The position numbers and the translations under genes are program-made. This document shows positions 12,636-14,416 of a DNA stretch of 14,416 bases, piece after piece (the first letter of the stretch is position 1; every line of letters starts with the position of its first letter). The DNA comes from Deltaproteobacteria bacterium (GTDB taxonomy: Bacteria > Desulfobacterota > Desulfobacteria > Desulfobacterales > SURF-7), in assembly GCA_019307665.1 (NCBI GenBank), contig JAFDJC010000046.1, forward strand, positions 1 through 14,416, in the 5' to 3' direction. The notes under the pieces were generated by a model. The model searched no databases, was not told the DNA's origin, and was given only the letters and a program-made list of their open reading frames with translations.

Positions 12636-13499
12636 TCAAACCCCCTTTTTTTTATTGGCCGATGATGAAGTCTTATCAGGCCGTATTACGATCCGATTTG
12701 TCTGGATGAGATCTATCGAATCGATTGCTTTAAACCGGCTTTGTTTGTCAAGATAACAAAAAACATCTTTAAGCCTTTGGTATTTATTGAAATAATCATT
12801 AAAGCCGATGCGAACCGTTTTAATTGGCCCTTTGGAGTGCAGTGTAAGTCCGATTTCTCTGTCAACCTTAATTTGTTTTATCGAAAAGAGGTCGAAGATC
12901 ACATTTCCTGTCTTTGTGTTTAACTTTAAAATATTCATTACTGCATCAAGGGTTGTGCTTCTGGATTCACCGGCAATATTCAGGTCCGAATACTCGAGCC
13001 CTTTTACAATCGGCATGCTATTAAGGTCGGATTCATCAGCTTCTTTGAAAATTTCTCCGTATTCATTGATAAGGAACAAACGCCCCATGTCGAGTATAGC
13101 GAGTGGTTTATGTTCAATAATTTTGATTGATATTCCCGAAGGCAGTTCTCTGATAACTTCTGCCTCGGCAATCCAGGGATGTGCGACCAGCCTCACCCTC
13201 GTCATCGGAAGACTTGCTGAAAGAATATTGTTTTCTTTACTGATTCCTGCCTGGCAAAGGATTGTGTCGTTGGATAATCTTTCCGTTCCTTCTATTCTTA
13301 TCTTCGTGACTTTAAAATAATCGCACTGGGTCAGCATATCATGAGCAAATATCAGCGAGATGCTGATAATGAATGTTAGAAAGACACCTGCGGTTATTTT
13401 GAGGAAGTGAACAAAAGGCAGATTGAATAAGCGGTTTTGTTTTTGTACCGCAGCTTTTTTCCTATATCTGTTTGCTCTTATTCTTTTTTTACCCTGCAA
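12636..13499 (-). CDS. ftsQ: Cell division protein FtsQ
   Basis: Single-pass membrane protein that links cytoplasmic and periplasmic divisome parts through FtsB and FtsL. The 287 residues show a basic cytoplasmic tail (1-31), one membrane segment (about 32-54), a POTRA domain (about 60-130; 'FKVTKIRIEGTERLS' at 62-76 and 'HPWIAEAEVIRELP' at 107-120), and the FtsQ beta domain ('KPLAILDMGRLFLINEYGEI', 131-150). The start is TTG at 13499, inside the end of murB; GAGGTG four bases upstream of it is an excellent ribosome-binding site and lies in the murB codons for the last Glu-Val. murB and ftsQ overlap by 11 bases. No ddl gene lies between them, unlike in E. coli. Confidence 0.94.
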   Translation of the reverse strand: MQGKKRIRANRYRKKAAVQKQNRLFNLPFVHFLKITAGVFLTFIISISLIFAHDMLTQCDYFKVTKIRIEGTERLSNDTILCQAGISKENNILSASLPMTRVRLVAHPWIAEAEVIRELPSGISIKIIEHKPLAILDMGRLFLINEYGEIFKEADESDLNSMPIVKGLEYSDLNIAGESRSTTLDAVMNILKLNTKTGNVIFDLFSIKQIKVDREIGLTLHSKGPIKTVRIGFNDYFNKYQRLKDVFCYLDKQSRFKAIDSIDLIQTNRIVIRPDKTSSSANKKKGV

Positions 13500-14416
13500 T
13501 TTTCACCTCAGGTTCCAGCTTTATATTAAAACGTTCGAACACTGTCTTCTTGACGGTTTCCATTAAAATTAAGAAATCTTTCGCAGATGCATTGCCGGTG
13601 TTAACAATAAAGTTGGCATGTTTCTCTGAGACTTGTGCGCCACCAACTTGGCGGCCCTTCAACCCGGCAAGTTCAATCAGTTTGCCTGCGGGTTCCTCTG
13701 ACGCAGGATTTTTAAAAAAGCAGCCTGCATTTGGAAGTGATGTGGGCTGATTTGTTCTGCGAGCTTTAAGAATTTGTTCAGCTTCTTCTTTTATTGTTTC
13801 GCGGTTACCTCTGGTGAGACTGAAACATCCCTCAATAATAACCGGGAGTCTTTCTATATTATTGAAAACAGAATTTTTTAATGACAGCTCTCTGTGTTTA
13901 AAATCAAGTTTGTCCTTTTCCAACTCGACAACTGTTTTGTCAGGGAGTAAAAACGTTACTGTTTCAATGACATCTTCCATTGAACCAAGTGACGTACCGG
14001 CATTCATTGCAATCGCTCCACCGATAGTCCCCGGAATGCCAATGGCAAAATTCATTCCTTTGGCTCCTTTTTCAATCGCTAAGCGGCAGAAGGACTGCAT
14101 TTTCAAACCTGCTGCGGCTTTAAGAAGGCAGGTTTTATCATTTTCAGATTTTTCTGTAACTTCTTCAAGCTCTCTGGTGAGTACTATTGCAATGCCTCGA
14201 ATCCCGCTGTCACTGACAAGCAGGTTCGTGCCGCCTCCAATAACAAACCAGTTGAGACTGTTCCGACCTGCCCAATGGATTAACTCAGCCAGTTCTTTTT
14301 TATTTTCAGTTATGACAAATGCATCAGCCGGACCGCCCACTCTCAGAGAAGTATGATTCGCCATAGGCTCATCAAATTTCACGCGTTCTCGGAAATTTTT
14401 TTCAAGCCATTGCTTC
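13489..14416 (-). CDS. murB: UDP-N-acetylenolpyruvoylglucosamine reductase (MurB), 5' partial
   Basis: FAD- and NADPH-dependent reductase that makes UDP-MurNAc, the second committed step of peptidoglycan precursor synthesis, in the cytoplasm. Although a GTG at 14382 could serve as start, the frame stays open to the window edge and the extra residues ('KQWLEKNFRERV') fit the usual MurB N-terminus, so the start lies beyond 14416; 308 residues are visible, close to full length for the short type II group. Counting from the codon at 14382: 'HTSLRVGGPAD' (10-20), FAD-binding 'GGGTNLLVSDSGIRG' (49-63), 'GIPGTIGGAIAMNAG' (115-129), and 'NAGCFFKNP' (218-226), in which Cys221 takes the place of the proton-donating serine of the E. 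coli enzyme, as in a number of other MurBs. The C-terminal 'LEPEVKIAG' holds the catalytic glutamate. murC is expected upstream. Confidence 0.96.
   Translation of the reverse strand, partial: KQWLEKNFRERVKFDEPMANHTSLRVGGPADAFVITENKKELAELIHWAGRNSLNWFVIGGGTNLLVSDSGIRGIAIVLTRELEEVTEKSENDKTCLLKAAAGLKMQSFCRLAIEKGAKGMNFAIGIPGTIGGAIAMNAGTSLGSMEDVIETVTFLLPDKTVVELEKDKLDFKHRELSLKNSVFNNIERLPVIIEGCFSLTRGNRETIKEEAEQILKARRTNQPTSLPNAGCFFKNPASEEPAGKLIELAGLKGRQVGGAQVSEKHANFIVNTGNASAKDFLILMETVKKTVFERFNIKLEPEVKIAG

Noticed and set aside
12808..13320. 170-codon plus-strand open frame opposite ftsQ
   Set aside because: Shadow of ftsQ; no independent support.
13814..14356. 180-codon plus-strand open frame opposite murB
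   Set aside because: Shadow of murB, whose motifs are clear in the other strand.

Overview
The window looks like a chromosomal stretch of a Gram-negative, moderately AT-rich bacterium. Desulfobacterota (Desulfobacterales-like) is my best guess. This is inferred from the gene types (an HD-GYP protein with GAF and membrane segments, PilZ proteins, a cobalamin-type radical SAM enzyme) and from a division cluster that runs murB-ftsQ-ftsA-ftsZ and continues into a radical SAM gene. No rRNA, tRNA, CRISPR array, transposase or integrase was seen.

Right part (about 8.37-14.42 kb, minus strand): the end of a division and cell-wall (dcw) operon. The order is murB (5' end beyond the window), ftsQ (TTG start inside murB), ftsA (GTG start one base after ftsQ), ftsZ (ATG with a strong Shine-Dalgarno, after a 107-base gap holding a GAAA-capped hairpin and a -10-like box), then a TIGR03960-like radical SAM protein with an extra C-terminal cysteine cluster.

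Middle (about 4.27-8.37 kb): a 699-residue protein on the minus strand with two PilZ-like domains and a probable GNAT-like C-terminal domain. Its gene carries a C9 and an A10 homopolymer tract and has several overlapping candidate promoters in a 288-base upstream gap. It converges on a plus-strand gene for a 145-residue protein built of two copies of an unrecognised motif. That gene is divergent from a class I SAM-dependent methyltransferase gene, which has a well-formed sigma-70 promoter flanked by inverted repeats.

Left part (1-4.23 kb, plus strand): a membrane-bound GAF/HD-GYP c-di-GMP phosphodiesterase (5' end beyond the window) followed by a terminator. Next comes an AT-rich two-gene operon, an alpha/beta-hydrolase-fold protein overlapping by 4 bases a cobalamin-binding-type radical SAM enzyme. 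This cassette differs in base composition from the division genes and may be acquired.

Functional picture: the dcw genes make UDP-MurNAc and assemble the Z-ring. The HD-GYP and PilZ proteins degrade and sense c-di-GMP. The hydrolase/radical SAM pair, the methyltransferase and the duplicated-motif protein have no assignable substrate. The most novel candidates are the duplicated-motif protein, the tandem-PilZ/GNAT protein with its homopolymer tracts, and the hydrolase/radical SAM cassette. No complete new system can be demonstrated from sequence alone.
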